DNA from: Anaerolineales bacterium
Lineage (GTDB): Bacteria; Chloroflexota; Anaerolineae; 4572-78; NAK82
Reading direction: 5' to 3'
NCBI GenBank assembly: GCA_020343875.1
Contig: CP070811.1
Coordinates: 4,732,582 to 4,766,148 of the forward strand
Length of the DNA stretch: 33,567 nucleotides
This document shows, in pieces, positions 25,257 to 33,218 of the stretch (position 1 is its first letter; each line of letters starts with the position of its first letter). A program made the position numbers and the translations under genes. The notes beneath the pieces are model-generated. The model worked only from the letters and a program-made list of their open reading frames with translations, searched no databases and was not told where the DNA came from.

Positions 25257-26186
25257 ATGCAGCGAACGAATGCCAAGCCCTCACGCCAACTTGCCTGGCT
25301 CGAACAGGCGGCCGTGCTGGCGACCAGTTTGGTCTGGACCGCTATCATCCTGCTGATTATCAGTTTCTTTTGGGTCTATCAAGAGGCACAGGCCCGCTGG
25401 GAGATGCTCAAGGTGCAAGCCCTCCCAAGCCCAGTAGCTATGGCACCGCCGACAGCATCTCCTTTGCTTCCCACCGATACGGCCACCCCTACATCCACAC
25501 CATCACCAACCCCGTCGCCGACTCCCTTGCCCACCCCCACCGCCACCTACGTCTTAGGTCCGGCTGGTGTGCCACCCGAGGTGTTGCCGGAGACGCCCCT
25601 GGAAGGGATGATACCCACTGCAACAGCCATTGGAGAAGCTACTGCCGAGCCAGTCGCTCCTCCCACCAACACACCCATACCTCCTACCAATACCCCTGTC
25701 CCTACCCCAGAACCGCTGCCGCCCCCCGCCGCTGACAGCGGCCCCACCCGGGTCGTCATCAAATCTGTCGGCATAGATACACCCGTCGTGCCCGTTGGTT
25801 GGTCTGTAGTCGAGCAAAACGGCCGACAGTATAGCGTATGGAACGTGGCTGATTATGTAGCCGGCTGGCACGAGACTAGTGCGCTGCCGGGCCAGCCAGG
25901 CAACACGGTGCTGTCCGGGCATCATAACATCAAAGGAGAGGTTTTCCGCTACCTGGTAGACGTACAGGAAGGGGACGAAATCGTTCTGTACGTGGGGGAC
26001 ACAGCTTATCGCTACTACGTGGAGCAGAAGCTCATCGTTAAGGAGAAGGGCGAACCTGTTGATGTGCGACGGCAAAATGCGCAATGGATCACGTCTACCA
26101 GCGATGTACGCGTTACCATGGTTACCTGCTGGCCGTATACCAACAATACACACCGCGTCATCGTGGTTGCCAAGCCTGCTTTGTAG
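25257..26186 (+). CDS. Sortase with Thr/Pro-rich stalk
   Basis: A 309-aa membrane-anchored transpeptidase: an N-terminal helix (about 18-42), a Thr/Pro linker (about 60-155) and a sortase domain (about 160-309). Catalytic residues are visible: H222 (LSGHHN), C291 (VTMVTCWP) and R300 (THRVIV). Sortases cut an LPXTG-like signal and join the protein to the cell envelope. The unusually long stalk places the active site away from the membrane. The class (D/E/F-like) cannot be assigned by eye. A protein ending in VPVTG is encoded just upstream. Confidence 0.93.
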   Translation: MQRTNAKPSRQLAWLEQAAVLATSLVWTAIILLIISFFWVYQEAQARWEMLKVQALPSPVAMAPPTASPLLPTDTATPTSTPSPTPSPTPLPTPTATYVLGPAGVPPEVLPETPLEGMIPTATAIGEATAEPVAPPTNTPIPPTNTPVPTPEPLPPPAADSGPTRVVIKSVGIDTPVVPVGWSVVEQNGRQYSVWNVADYVAGWHETSALPGQPGNTVLSGHHNIKGEVFRYLVDVQEGDEIVLYVGDTAYRYYVEQKLIVKEKGEPVDVRRQNAQWITSTSDVRVTMVTCWPYTNNTHRVIVVAKPAL

Positions 26187-26549
26187 ATATTGATCGCATA
26201 TTAGGTGTTGCCTTTCCTGGCCATTGACCGCTCGCACCTCGACGCTGCATATCAGGTGTCTATTCCCTGCGCTGATCCCTGCTAGCTGGAAGGCGAAGCT
26301 GTCACTCCCTAGCCGGCAGACCCTACCGCATGGCTTGAACTTCGCTGGGTCACCAGCCTGTCACAGCATGGCAATCAGCCTCTCCCTCCCTGATCAACCA
26401 ACGTTACATGCCGTACTGCTTACCCAAGCCCGCAGCACCGGCTATTCCTGCCGGGCCTTCCGCTCAGGACTATTGCTGGCCTCGCACCCGCTGGTAGGAA
26501 TGCTAGCCGGGCCGATCTCTGCTCATCTGCGTGACTAGAGAAACATAAA
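26187..26549. other. Convergent intergenic region without a gene
   Basis: About 360 bp between the sortase stop and the ErpA terminator. The only open frame, starting with TTG at 26224, has no ribosome-binding site and no recognisable motif. I see no RNA gene or repeat. Confidence 0.5.
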
Positions 26550-26577
26550 GGCGAGGCATCCCCGGGGGTGCCTCGCC
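26550..26577 (-). terminator. Rho-independent terminator of the Fe-S carrier gene
   Basis: Minus-strand 9-bp stem GGCGAGGCA / TGCCTCGCC with a CCCCCGGGGA loop, followed by TTTATGTTT. It begins about 24 bases after the gene's stop at 26601. Confidence 0.85.
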
Positions 26578-26600
26578 CAAATCTTACCCTTACCTTCGTA

Positions 26601-26957
26601 TCAATGCCTGCAAGAAGTGCCGCGCTCGCCGGCCTCGGTGCGAAATGAACTACCGCAAGAGCACGATTGCATAGCGTTGGGATTTTCGATGCGGAATCCG
26701 CCCCCCATGAGGCTATCAATATAATCTATCTCAGCGCCCCTCAGATACATCAAGCTGCCAGAGTCTACAATTAGCTTAATATTACCACCCTCAAAGACTT
26801 GGTCGTCCTCCATTGGCGCCTCGGCGAACGCCATGCCATATTGCAGCCCGGAGCACCCACCGCCCGACACAAAGACACGCAGCCCGTGATCTGTCAGGCC
26901 TTTCTCTTCCAGGATCTTTTGCAGCTTCTCGGCAGCCGCTTCAGTCACAGTAATCAC
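26601..26957 (-). CDS. Iron-sulfur cluster carrier, IscA/ErpA/HesB type
   Basis: A 118-aa A-type carrier with the three conserved cysteines: GGGCSGLQYGMAF and the C-terminal SCSCGSSF pair. It delivers Fe-S clusters to apo-enzymes. It starts with GTG and has a strong GGAGG 9 bases upstream. The final CRH extension adds one more Cys. It is a single-gene unit with its own promoter and terminator, so it is not part of the methyltransferase operon behind it. Confidence 0.95.
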   Translation of the reverse strand: MITVTEAAAEKLQKILEEKGLTDHGLRVFVSGGGCSGLQYGMAFAEAPMEDDQVFEGGNIKLIVDSGSLMYLRGAEIDYIDSLMGGGFRIENPNAMQSCSCGSSFRTEAGERGTSCRH

Positions 26958-27036
26958 CGATCTTACCTCCTCGTACCGTGGAATCTCTTAGTCTCTTATT
27001 AAACAGGAGCATGTCCTGACTGCGAAATCGCCTTGT

Positions 27037-27065
27037 ATTTTAACAGATCGCAGCCATTTTGTCAA
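27037..27065 (-). promoter_or_regulatory. Predicted promoter of the Fe-S carrier gene
   Basis: Minus strand: perfect TTGACA (27065-27060), 17-bp spacer, TAAAAT (27042-27037). It gives a leader of about 75 nt before the GTG at 26957. Confidence 0.8.
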
Positions 27066-27113
27066 TAACAAAATTTCTATTATCTTTATCTTAGAAACAC
27101 GGCGACCAGTTGA

Positions 27114-27770
27114 TCAGCCGGGACCGGCCACCACCAATCGTCGCGCAAGCGCCAGTGCCCCGGTTGCGTCTTCAGCGTAACCATCGGCCCCGATTTCCTG
27201 GGCCCACTGCGCACTGACCGGAGAGCCGCCGACCATGACCTTCACATTATTGCGCAGGCCAGCTTCGATCAGCTCCTCGATGACTCTGCGCTGCACACCC
27301 ATGGTAGTCGTTAGCAGGGCCGACAGTCCGACCAGATTAGCTCCCGTCTCACGGACTTTCTCCACAAATTTGCTCACCGGCACATCCACACCCAGATCGT
27401 GCACCACGAAGCCGTTGGCTGTCAGCATGATGCCAACTAAGGATTTTCCGATTTCGTGGATATCGCCAGCTACAGTGCCCAAGACCACTGTCCCCAGCGT
27501 CTCCCGGCTCAAGCCACCGGCTTTCAGGGCCGGTTCTAGCAAGATCAATGCTGACTGCATCGCCTTACCGGCCATCACCAGGTGGGGCAGAAAAAACTCG
27601 CCGCAACTGAATTTATCACCCACTACCTCCATACCAGGGGTGAGGCCCTGGTTGACCACTTCTAGCGGATTGAGGCCTTCATCCAGTGCCTGCTTGGTTA
27701 GCGATACCGCCAGCTCCTCATCTCCCTCAATGACGGCCATACTCAGTTGGGTGTACACTTCTTGCGACAT
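27114..27770 (-). CDS. Corrinoid (B12-binding) methyl-carrier protein, MtbC/MttC-like
   Basis: A 218-aa corrinoid protein: a helical cap domain (about 1-90) and a B12-binding domain (about 92-215) with the DxHxxG motif (D103, H105, G108), the SALLTTTM segment and VKVMVGGSPV. It carries the methyl group as methyl-Co between a substrate methyltransferase and an acceptor enzyme. The frame extends much further upstream, but AAAGGAG 8 bases before the ATG at 27770 sets the start; the extension is not real. It is the third gene of the mttB-mttB-corrinoid operon, 58 bp after the second methyltransferase. Confidence 0.95.
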   Translation of the reverse strand: MSQEVYTQLSMAVIEGDEELAVSLTKQALDEGLNPLEVVNQGLTPGMEVVGDKFSCGEFFLPHLVMAGKAMQSALILLEPALKAGGLSRETLGTVVLGTVAGDIHEIGKSLVGIMLTANGFVVHDLGVDVPVSKFVEKVRETGANLVGLSALLTTTMGVQRRVIEELIEAGLRNNVKVMVGGSPVSAQWAQEIGADGYAEDATGALALARRLVVAGPG

Positions 27771-27828
27771 TGATTGCTCTCCTTTGCCCTGCTGATTTTT
27801 GTTACTTACCCAATCATGTTGCGCACCC

Positions 27829-29292
27829 TTAACCGGCGGGTAACGGTGGCAGGTGCTCCATACCAAACTGACGAGCAGCGCGCTCCATAATATCGTACAA
27901 CGTGCGGCGCACTTCGCCAGGCAGTGACCGGGGTTGATAGGCAGCCAGTAGACTCCGCACCTGGTCATGGGCGCGGTCCAGGGTTGTCTTGCTGCCAGCA
28001 TCTCGCCAGCCAGACAGCGAGCCCCGATCTACCACGCCCGAGGGAATGTGCTGCTCTTGGGCAAACCAAGTACGGGTGTGTTTCTGACTCAAGAATTCGC
28101 CGTGATGTCCCACTTTCCGAATCAGAGTCGAGCCCAGATCTGGCTCATGAGCTCGGATCCCCCGCAGCAAGCGTCTGACCATGGCAATAATTTCGGCATC
28201 TATGACCAGTTTTTCCAAGGACTGAGCACGCAGAAAGTCTAGCATGCCAGCACCACTGATCATGTTGACGCCGGCCATTGCTCCCATCAGTGCACTCATA
28301 CCCGATTCGAAGCCCGCCTGGGCATCTACCAACTTGCTGTCGCTGGCACACAGATAGGCATGGGTGGGCATGTTCAGCCGCTTACCAACTTGGGCGCAAG
28401 CGGCATCGATCATACTGGTCTCGATAGCTCCCATCGGCGTGGACCCAAAGCGCATATCGGTGATGGCCGGCGCCCCTCCCCACACAATGGGCGCACCGGG
28501 ACCGGCAAGCTGATGGACAGCGACACCACTCATACACTCGGCAGTGTGCTGTACCACGGCACCTACCAGCGTGACTGGCGCAGTTGACCCTGCCAGCGGC
28601 ATTGAAACAACCTCCGCTGGGATGCGATAGCCAGCCAAGTCTATCAGGTTTTGACAGGTGAGTTCGCTCCAGACGAGCGGCGGTGAGGGGCACACGTCGA
28701 AGACGGCCCGTGGTTTGGCAGCCAACCTGTCCATGCAACCGGCATCGGCAACCAGCAGATCTTTCATAAGGTGCAAGGTATCTACTCGAAAGGCGCCTGT
28801 AACCACAGGCTTCTTGCTGTACAGCAGTGTCAAATAGAGGCGATACAGGTCGCCAACCTGCTCGACTACGTCGGAGCAGACGAAGGCAGTGCTGATAGCA
28901 TCATATGCGGGCAACATCTCGATTAATTGGGCGTAGCGCACGTAGTCGGCCGTGATTGGCTGGCGATGCTCCCCTGTCTCGCCATCCAGGATGTTCACGG
29001 CGGAAGATCCCGGATCGAACTGGACATGGTCCCCCCCGTAGCGAACGGCGATGCTCCCGTCACCATCATACAGCGCAAACTCTGAAGGTGCCGTCTCCAG
29101 GGCTTTCTCGACCAGCGACTGTGGGATACGAGCCACTCTGAGCCCGAAATCCACGTCGACTCCCGCATCAGCCAGCAACGTCAATCCCTGGTCGCTGTAA
29201 ACCTTGACACCGGGATCTTGAAGCAAATCAAAGCCTTCGCTGATGATGCGTTCGACCAGCGCATCATCGAGCAGTTTGAGTTGAGGTTGCAT
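27829..29292 (-). CDS. MttB-family methyltransferase (non-pyrrolysine)
   Basis: A 487-aa protein of the trimethylamine methyltransferase (MttB) superfamily: the start of the fold resembles LKLLDDALVERIISEGFDLL, with FDPGSSAVNILDG and later GSTAPVTLVGA and SGAGMLDFLRAQS blocks. True TMA methyltransferases carry an in-frame UAG (pyrrolysine); this reading frame has none, so it belongs to the non-Pyl group, whose known members demethylate quaternary amines such as glycine betaine. I take the ATG at 29292 (AAGGGG 5-6 bases upstream) over the TTG at 29328. The two MttB paralogues here differ clearly. Substrate unknown. Confidence 0.92.
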   Translation of the reverse strand: MQPQLKLLDDALVERIISEGFDLLQDPGVKVYSDQGLTLLADAGVDVDFGLRVARIPQSLVEKALETAPSEFALYDGDGSIAVRYGGDHVQFDPGSSAVNILDGETGEHRQPITADYVRYAQLIEMLPAYDAISTAFVCSDVVEQVGDLYRLYLTLLYSKKPVVTGAFRVDTLHLMKDLLVADAGCMDRLAAKPRAVFDVCPSPPLVWSELTCQNLIDLAGYRIPAEVVSMPLAGSTAPVTLVGAVVQHTAECMSGVAVHQLAGPGAPIVWGGAPAITDMRFGSTPMGAIETSMIDAACAQVGKRLNMPTHAYLCASDSKLVDAQAGFESGMSALMGAMAGVNMISGAGMLDFLRAQSLEKLVIDAEIIAMVRRLLRGIRAHEPDLGSTLIRKVGHHGEFLSQKHTRTWFAQEQHIPSGVVDRGSLSGWRDAGSKTTLDRAHDQVRSLLAAYQPRSLPGEVRRTLYDIMERAARQFGMEHLPPLPAG

Positions 29293-29330
29293 GAACGCCC
29301 CTTTTCCCCAGGCCAATTCTCTCAGCAATC

Positions 29331-30797
29331 TCAGTTTAGGCCCAACTGCTTCTCTACTGAGGAAATGATGCGACTCAACTCAGCCGAAAGCTTGGGGTCC
29401 AATGGAGCAGGTTGATGGTGTTCCAGAATCCAGCGTGCCTTTTCGTTAGCCCATTCTCGTGGACCTTTGCGGTCTGCCTCCCAGGCGGAGTAAGGACGAC
29501 GGTCAACAAAGCGGGGCTGCCAGAGGTCAGTAATGTGCTGGCGGGTGTGCTTGTGAGCGATGAAGTTGCCTCCCGCACCCACCTCCTTGATCACGTCCAA
29601 TGCCAGTGTCTCGTCGCTGACCGGTATGCCGTTGGCCACCGCGCGCGTGGCACTGTAGATCTCACAGTCGAGTAGCAGTTGCTCATAGGAGAAGATGCGC
29701 GAGCCGTAAAGCATGCCTGCCCCTTGCAACAGGTCAGCGCCGGTGAGGACAGGCATAATGCCAGCGAAGACGTTGTCTAGAGCGGCCTGCCAGTCAGGCT
29801 GCTTGGAGCCGGTAGCGAAGGCACCCATGGAGAGAGGAATCCTGTAAAAGTCGGCCAGGTGATTGGTAGCCGCGCCAAAGAGGTAATCCTCTGGGCCACC
29901 GCCCGTATAAGCCCCGGTGCGCGGGTCCATGGCTGTCTGGGCGGCTGCGTAATAAACGGGGCAGCCAGGGTAAGCCATCTCCATAAGGGCCAGGCCTGAG
30001 ATGACCTCGGCATTGCCCACGACCAGGTTGCCGGCCAGGGCGGCCGGGCCGCTGAAGCCGCAGCTGGCCATGGTCATAAAAGCCACTGGCAGTCCCGCCT
30101 CGGCGGCGACCAGCGAGGCGTCAATGCTGCCTCCGTCGTGTGCCAGTGGGCTGATGGTGCATTGCATAATAGAGAGAATAGGCCGCCGCCGCAATTCGTC
30201 GCGTCCCCCCACCAGGGCTGCTGCCATATCGATGGCAGCTTCCATCTCATGCACGGTGACGAGAGTCTCGGTTTGTAGGTGCTTGGCGAAGTTGTTCCAG
30301 GCAGCATCCAACTCGTGGAGCCCGCGCGTTTCGGAAGGGCAATCCTGGGCAGAGACAGGCGGCCAAACAAGGGCAATTTCCTCCATATAGTCGGCCACCC
30401 GCATGGCATTGGCTACATCAGCCTTGCTGGAAACGCGCTTCTCTCCTGTGTGCGGATCCAGCACGTCCACGCCGGTGCCGTCCACGGCCAGGTAGGCATG
30501 GCGGCCGTCGAGAGGCAAGTCCAGGTCGGGGTTTTCGCGAGCACAAAGCGTATATCCGGCAGGGGCCTTGCTCATCGCCTCTTCGATGAGGTGGCCCGGT
30601 ATACGCGCGATCTGCTTCTCCCGATCGACGCTGGCTCCGTGGTCGTGCAAGATGTCCAGCGCCTGCTCCGATGGAAAGCGCACCCCGACAGTTTCAATCA
30701 GGTCTAAGGTGGCTTCGTGAATGCGTCCCACGTCATCCGGGCTGAGAACTTGCAGGCGCAGGAAGGTGGTGTCAATTGGTAGGATGCGTTGGGTCAC
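29331..30797 (-). CDS. MttB-family methyltransferase (non-pyrrolysine), second paralogue
   Basis: A 488-aa MttB-superfamily protein with VLSPDDVGRIHEATLDLIET at the start, then AVDGTGVDVLDPHTGEKR, SGPAALAGNLVVGNAEV and GAGGNFIAHKHTR near the end. No in-frame UAG, so no pyrrolysine. GTG start with AGGAG 6 bases upstream. It is first in the operon and probably gives substrate specificity distinct from the following paralogue; both could charge the one corrinoid protein encoded after them. A methylcobamide:acceptor methyltransferase and a corrinoid reactivase are not in the window. Confidence 0.92.
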   Translation of the reverse strand: MTQRILPIDTTFLRLQVLSPDDVGRIHEATLDLIETVGVRFPSEQALDILHDHGASVDREKQIARIPGHLIEEAMSKAPAGYTLCARENPDLDLPLDGRHAYLAVDGTGVDVLDPHTGEKRVSSKADVANAMRVADYMEEIALVWPPVSAQDCPSETRGLHELDAAWNNFAKHLQTETLVTVHEMEAAIDMAAALVGGRDELRRRPILSIMQCTISPLAHDGGSIDASLVAAEAGLPVAFMTMASCGFSGPAALAGNLVVGNAEVISGLALMEMAYPGCPVYYAAAQTAMDPRTGAYTGGGPEDYLFGAATNHLADFYRIPLSMGAFATGSKQPDWQAALDNVFAGIMPVLTGADLLQGAGMLYGSRIFSYEQLLLDCEIYSATRAVANGIPVSDETLALDVIKEVGAGGNFIAHKHTRQHITDLWQPRFVDRRPYSAWEADRKGPREWANEKARWILEHHQPAPLDPKLSAELSRIISSVEKQLGLN

Positions 30798-30888
30798 TGA
30801 AATCTCCTATGCAGGTTGGGGAATTGACCAAAGACTTTCTAATTGTCCAGAAATGACCTTATACCTTCGCAGACAGTTTACACCTGAT

Positions 30889-30922
30889 TTGCCAGTGAGC
30901 ACGCAACGTTATTCACTGGCAA
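30889..30922. repeat. Perfect 10-bp inverted repeat between kinase and methyltransferase operon
   Basis: TTGCCAGTGA (30889-30898) and TCACTGGCAA (30913-30922) flank 14 bases. It lies just after the kinase stop (minus strand) and upstream of the mttB operon. It could be a terminator without a T-run or an operator for the operon. Confidence 0.7.
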
Positions 30923-30926
30923 GTAC

Positions 30927-32843
30927 TTAGTCTGGCAATTCTTTGATGACGAGATTGTCAAACTCAACAGTCAGTATTTGGCCTGCCCTCTCCAAACCAA
31001 TTGTCAGGCTAATCTGGCCAGCTTCGCCTAAAGCGGTGTCGGTCACCGTGTTCAACTCCTGCTCATTGACATACAGGGTGAAACTTGAACCCATTACCAG
31101 GAGGGCAAAGGTATTGGTCACGCCTGGCTCCATCTTGACGGCATCGCTGGGCGTCCACTTTTGAAGCCTGCTCCAATCGTCATCTTGGGCTAGCCATACG
31201 CTGTACGTATTATCATTGGCAAATTCGACTTCGTAATATTCGTCATTCTCATTCTCACGAAAAGTGATGGCAACCTGTGCATCACCGGGATCGCCGGAGG
31301 CTTCAACAACGGTCACCTCGACGCTTAGCCAGAAATCTTTAACAGAAAAGTCAGGTACCCAGGACCAATTCCAGGCAGACTGCTTAGATACCACTGATTT
31401 TCGAAACTTGCCGTCAATGATTTGCTCTACTTTGTCACCTGTTTCGTCTGAGTACTCGCCTTCCCACCAATTGTTTGCGTTCGAGCTGAAATCATCCTCG
31501 AATACGAGGACGGCATTGGCGAGCGCTGTGGCCCGAGCACTGCCTGTGGGCAGGGGCGTAGTCGAAGGCGGGGTTGGAGTATCGGCAGTCGGAACTGAGG
31601 TGGGTGTATCGGTCGCCGGGAGCGCCATAGGTGTTAGGGCGACGACACGCTCGGTGGGCATAGGAACTGACGTATGGGTGCTGGTGTGAGTGGCGGTTGG
31701 GAGCGGCGCAGGAGGGTCTATCCCCTGGACTGCCAAGCTATCTGCCAGCGATGTTTGAGTGGCACTGATCGACTCCTGCTTCAGTTCAATGACCGTAAAA
31801 AGCCGAGTGCCGATAATGGACAGTGCGATCAAGCAGACTACCAAAATGGCCCCGGTTCCAAGGGCAAAAGGCAAGGCCGGCAAGCCAGCTACCGTCTTCT
31901 GGGTTGCTATGCCTGTTGCCGGGGTGGGTGGCTCAGCTCGCGTTATTGACGGTTTCTCGCCAACAATGACCGCCCCAACCGCTTCATCTGGAACTTCTGA
32001 AGAGTCGACTGAGAGCGCTGCAGCCCCGGTTGCTGCCCACAGCTCCCGCGCCATATCACCAGCGGTAGCGTAGCGCTCTTCTCGATCTTTGGCCAAGGCC
32101 TTTAGGGTCACTCGCTCGACCGCTTCCGGCAAGGCCGGGTTCAGCGTTCGCGGCGGTGGTGGGGGATCAAGCAGATGTTTGACAAAAATGGCCGGGGGCG
32201 TCTCAGCCCGAAACGGCGGCCTGCTGGTGGCCATCTCGTAAAGCACAACCCCCAGCGAATAGACATCGCTGCGCCCATCCAGTTTTTCACCCTCGATCTG
32301 TTCGGGCGACATGTAAGCGGGAGTGCCAAAGGTTCCGCCGGCGCGGGTGATCTGGGCAGTCCCTTCTACTATTTTGGCGATGCCAAAGTCTGTCAGCAAG
32401 CAATTGCCACTGGGGTCAATCAATACGTTGCTTGGCTTGACGTCACGATGGACCACCCCCTGCGAATAGGCGTAGTCCAGCGCATCACCTATCTGGGCGA
32501 TGACGCGCTGGATCTGCGTCAGGGTGAGAGGTTGGCCTCGTAGAGAATCGGCCAGTGTGCCACCTTCAACGAAGGGCATCACAATGTACGTGTAACCATC
32601 TTCCTCGCCGTAGTCAAACACTGGAAGAATGTGCGGATGTTGGAGCTTGGCGATGACCTTGGCCTCTCGTTCGAAGCGGCCCACGAATTGGGGATCGCTG
32701 GCGAAGTAGCGGGGGAGAATCTTGAGCGCGACGTAGCGATCCATGCTGGGCTGATAGGCTTTGTAGACTGCTGCCATCCCCCCCTCGCCCAGGGGTGCGA
32801 CGACTTGATAGGGGCCAAGCTGCTTGCCGCTCAGATCTTCCAT
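30927..32843 (-). CDS. Transmembrane Ser/Thr protein kinase with extracytoplasmic domain
   Basis: A 638-aa PknB-type kinase. The kinase domain (about 10-270) has LGEGGMAAVYK, catalytic K41, HRD (D134), DFG (152-154) and GTPAYMSPEQ. A single membrane helix follows (about 325-345), then a Thr/Pro-rich stalk and a C-terminal domain (about 445-638) that begins VFEDDFSSNANNWWEG and looks like a LamG/concanavalin-type sensor. The extracytoplasmic side is therefore likely to sense a sugar or envelope signal. ATG at 32843 (GGGGGAG 9 bases upstream) matches the family's usual start; ATG 32870 or GTG 32918 are alternatives. It precedes the mttB operon on the same strand with a 129-bp gap. Confidence 0.92.
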   Translation of the reverse strand: MEDLSGKQLGPYQVVAPLGEGGMAAVYKAYQPSMDRYVALKILPRYFASDPQFVGRFEREAKVIAKLQHPHILPVFDYGEEDGYTYIVMPFVEGGTLADSLRGQPLTLTQIQRVIAQIGDALDYAYSQGVVHRDVKPSNVLIDPSGNCLLTDFGIAKIVEGTAQITRAGGTFGTPAYMSPEQIEGEKLDGRSDVYSLGVVLYEMATSRPPFRAETPPAIFVKHLLDPPPPPRTLNPALPEAVERVTLKALAKDREERYATAGDMARELWAATGAAALSVDSSEVPDEAVGAVIVGEKPSITRAEPPTPATGIATQKTVAGLPALPFALGTGAILVVCLIALSIIGTRLFTVIELKQESISATQTSLADSLAVQGIDPPAPLPTATHTSTHTSVPMPTERVVALTPMALPATDTPTSVPTADTPTPPSTTPLPTGSARATALANAVLVFEDDFSSNANNWWEGEYSDETGDKVEQIIDGKFRKSVVSKQSAWNWSWVPDFSVKDFWLSVEVTVVEASGDPGDAQVAITFRENENDEYYEVEFANDNTYSVWLAQDDDWSRLQKWTPSDAVKMEPGVTNTFALLVMGSSFTLYVNEQELNTVTDTALGEAGQISLTIGLERAGQILTVEFDNLVIKELPD

Positions 32844-32918
32844 CTTCCATTTCTCCCCCCAGGTAGCCATAGAACTTCCTATGCTGCCACCATGGGATGG
32901 CCCCAGAAAGATGGACAC

Positions 32919-33218
32919 ACCCGTCTATACCTTATCAAAATGGGAGTGCGCCCATCCATTATCACCCCTTAATTGAGCAAAGCCGCAGCCAGCCTCAGGT
33001 GAGTTGTGATGTATGCCTAGAGAAGGCCTGCAAGCGAATTCGGCATCAAAGTGCAATCTCTAGTTGCTTTTCCCAGCAGGTCTGTCCCCAATATGGCCCA
33101 AGAGGCCCCTACCCGCGCCTATGGCACCTGTGTCCCAAACAGACCCACCACACACCCTACACGAGCAGGGATAGAACCAGCGCACTGAAGCGTGCGCTTC
33201 AAGGAACAGGAGTTTGCC
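32919..33218. other. Intergenic stretch upstream of the kinase
   Basis: No supported gene. A short hairpin (TGAAGC at 33186-33191 with GCTTCA at 33196-33201) follows the unknown gene's stop on the minus strand and may be its terminator, though no T-run follows. The kinase promoter is not clear. Confidence 0.4.

Noticed and set aside
26224..26538. 104-aa plus-strand open frame after the sortase
   Set aside because: TTG start without a ribosome-binding site, low-information sequence, no recognisable domain.
27114..28001. 295-aa version of the corrinoid protein
   Set aside because: The extra 77 N-terminal residues are Cys/Trp/Arg-rich and unlike the family; AAAGGAG marks the ATG at 27770.
27829..30797. 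Pyrrolysine-containing trimethylamine methyltransferase
   Set aside because: Both frames run full length (487 and 488 aa) without an in-frame UAG, so there is no sign of pyrrolysine.
30798..30926. Cobalamin riboswitch before the corrinoid/methyltransferase operon
   Set aside because: The 129-bp gap is too short and lacks a recognisable B12-box; only an inverted repeat and a ribosome-binding site are visible.
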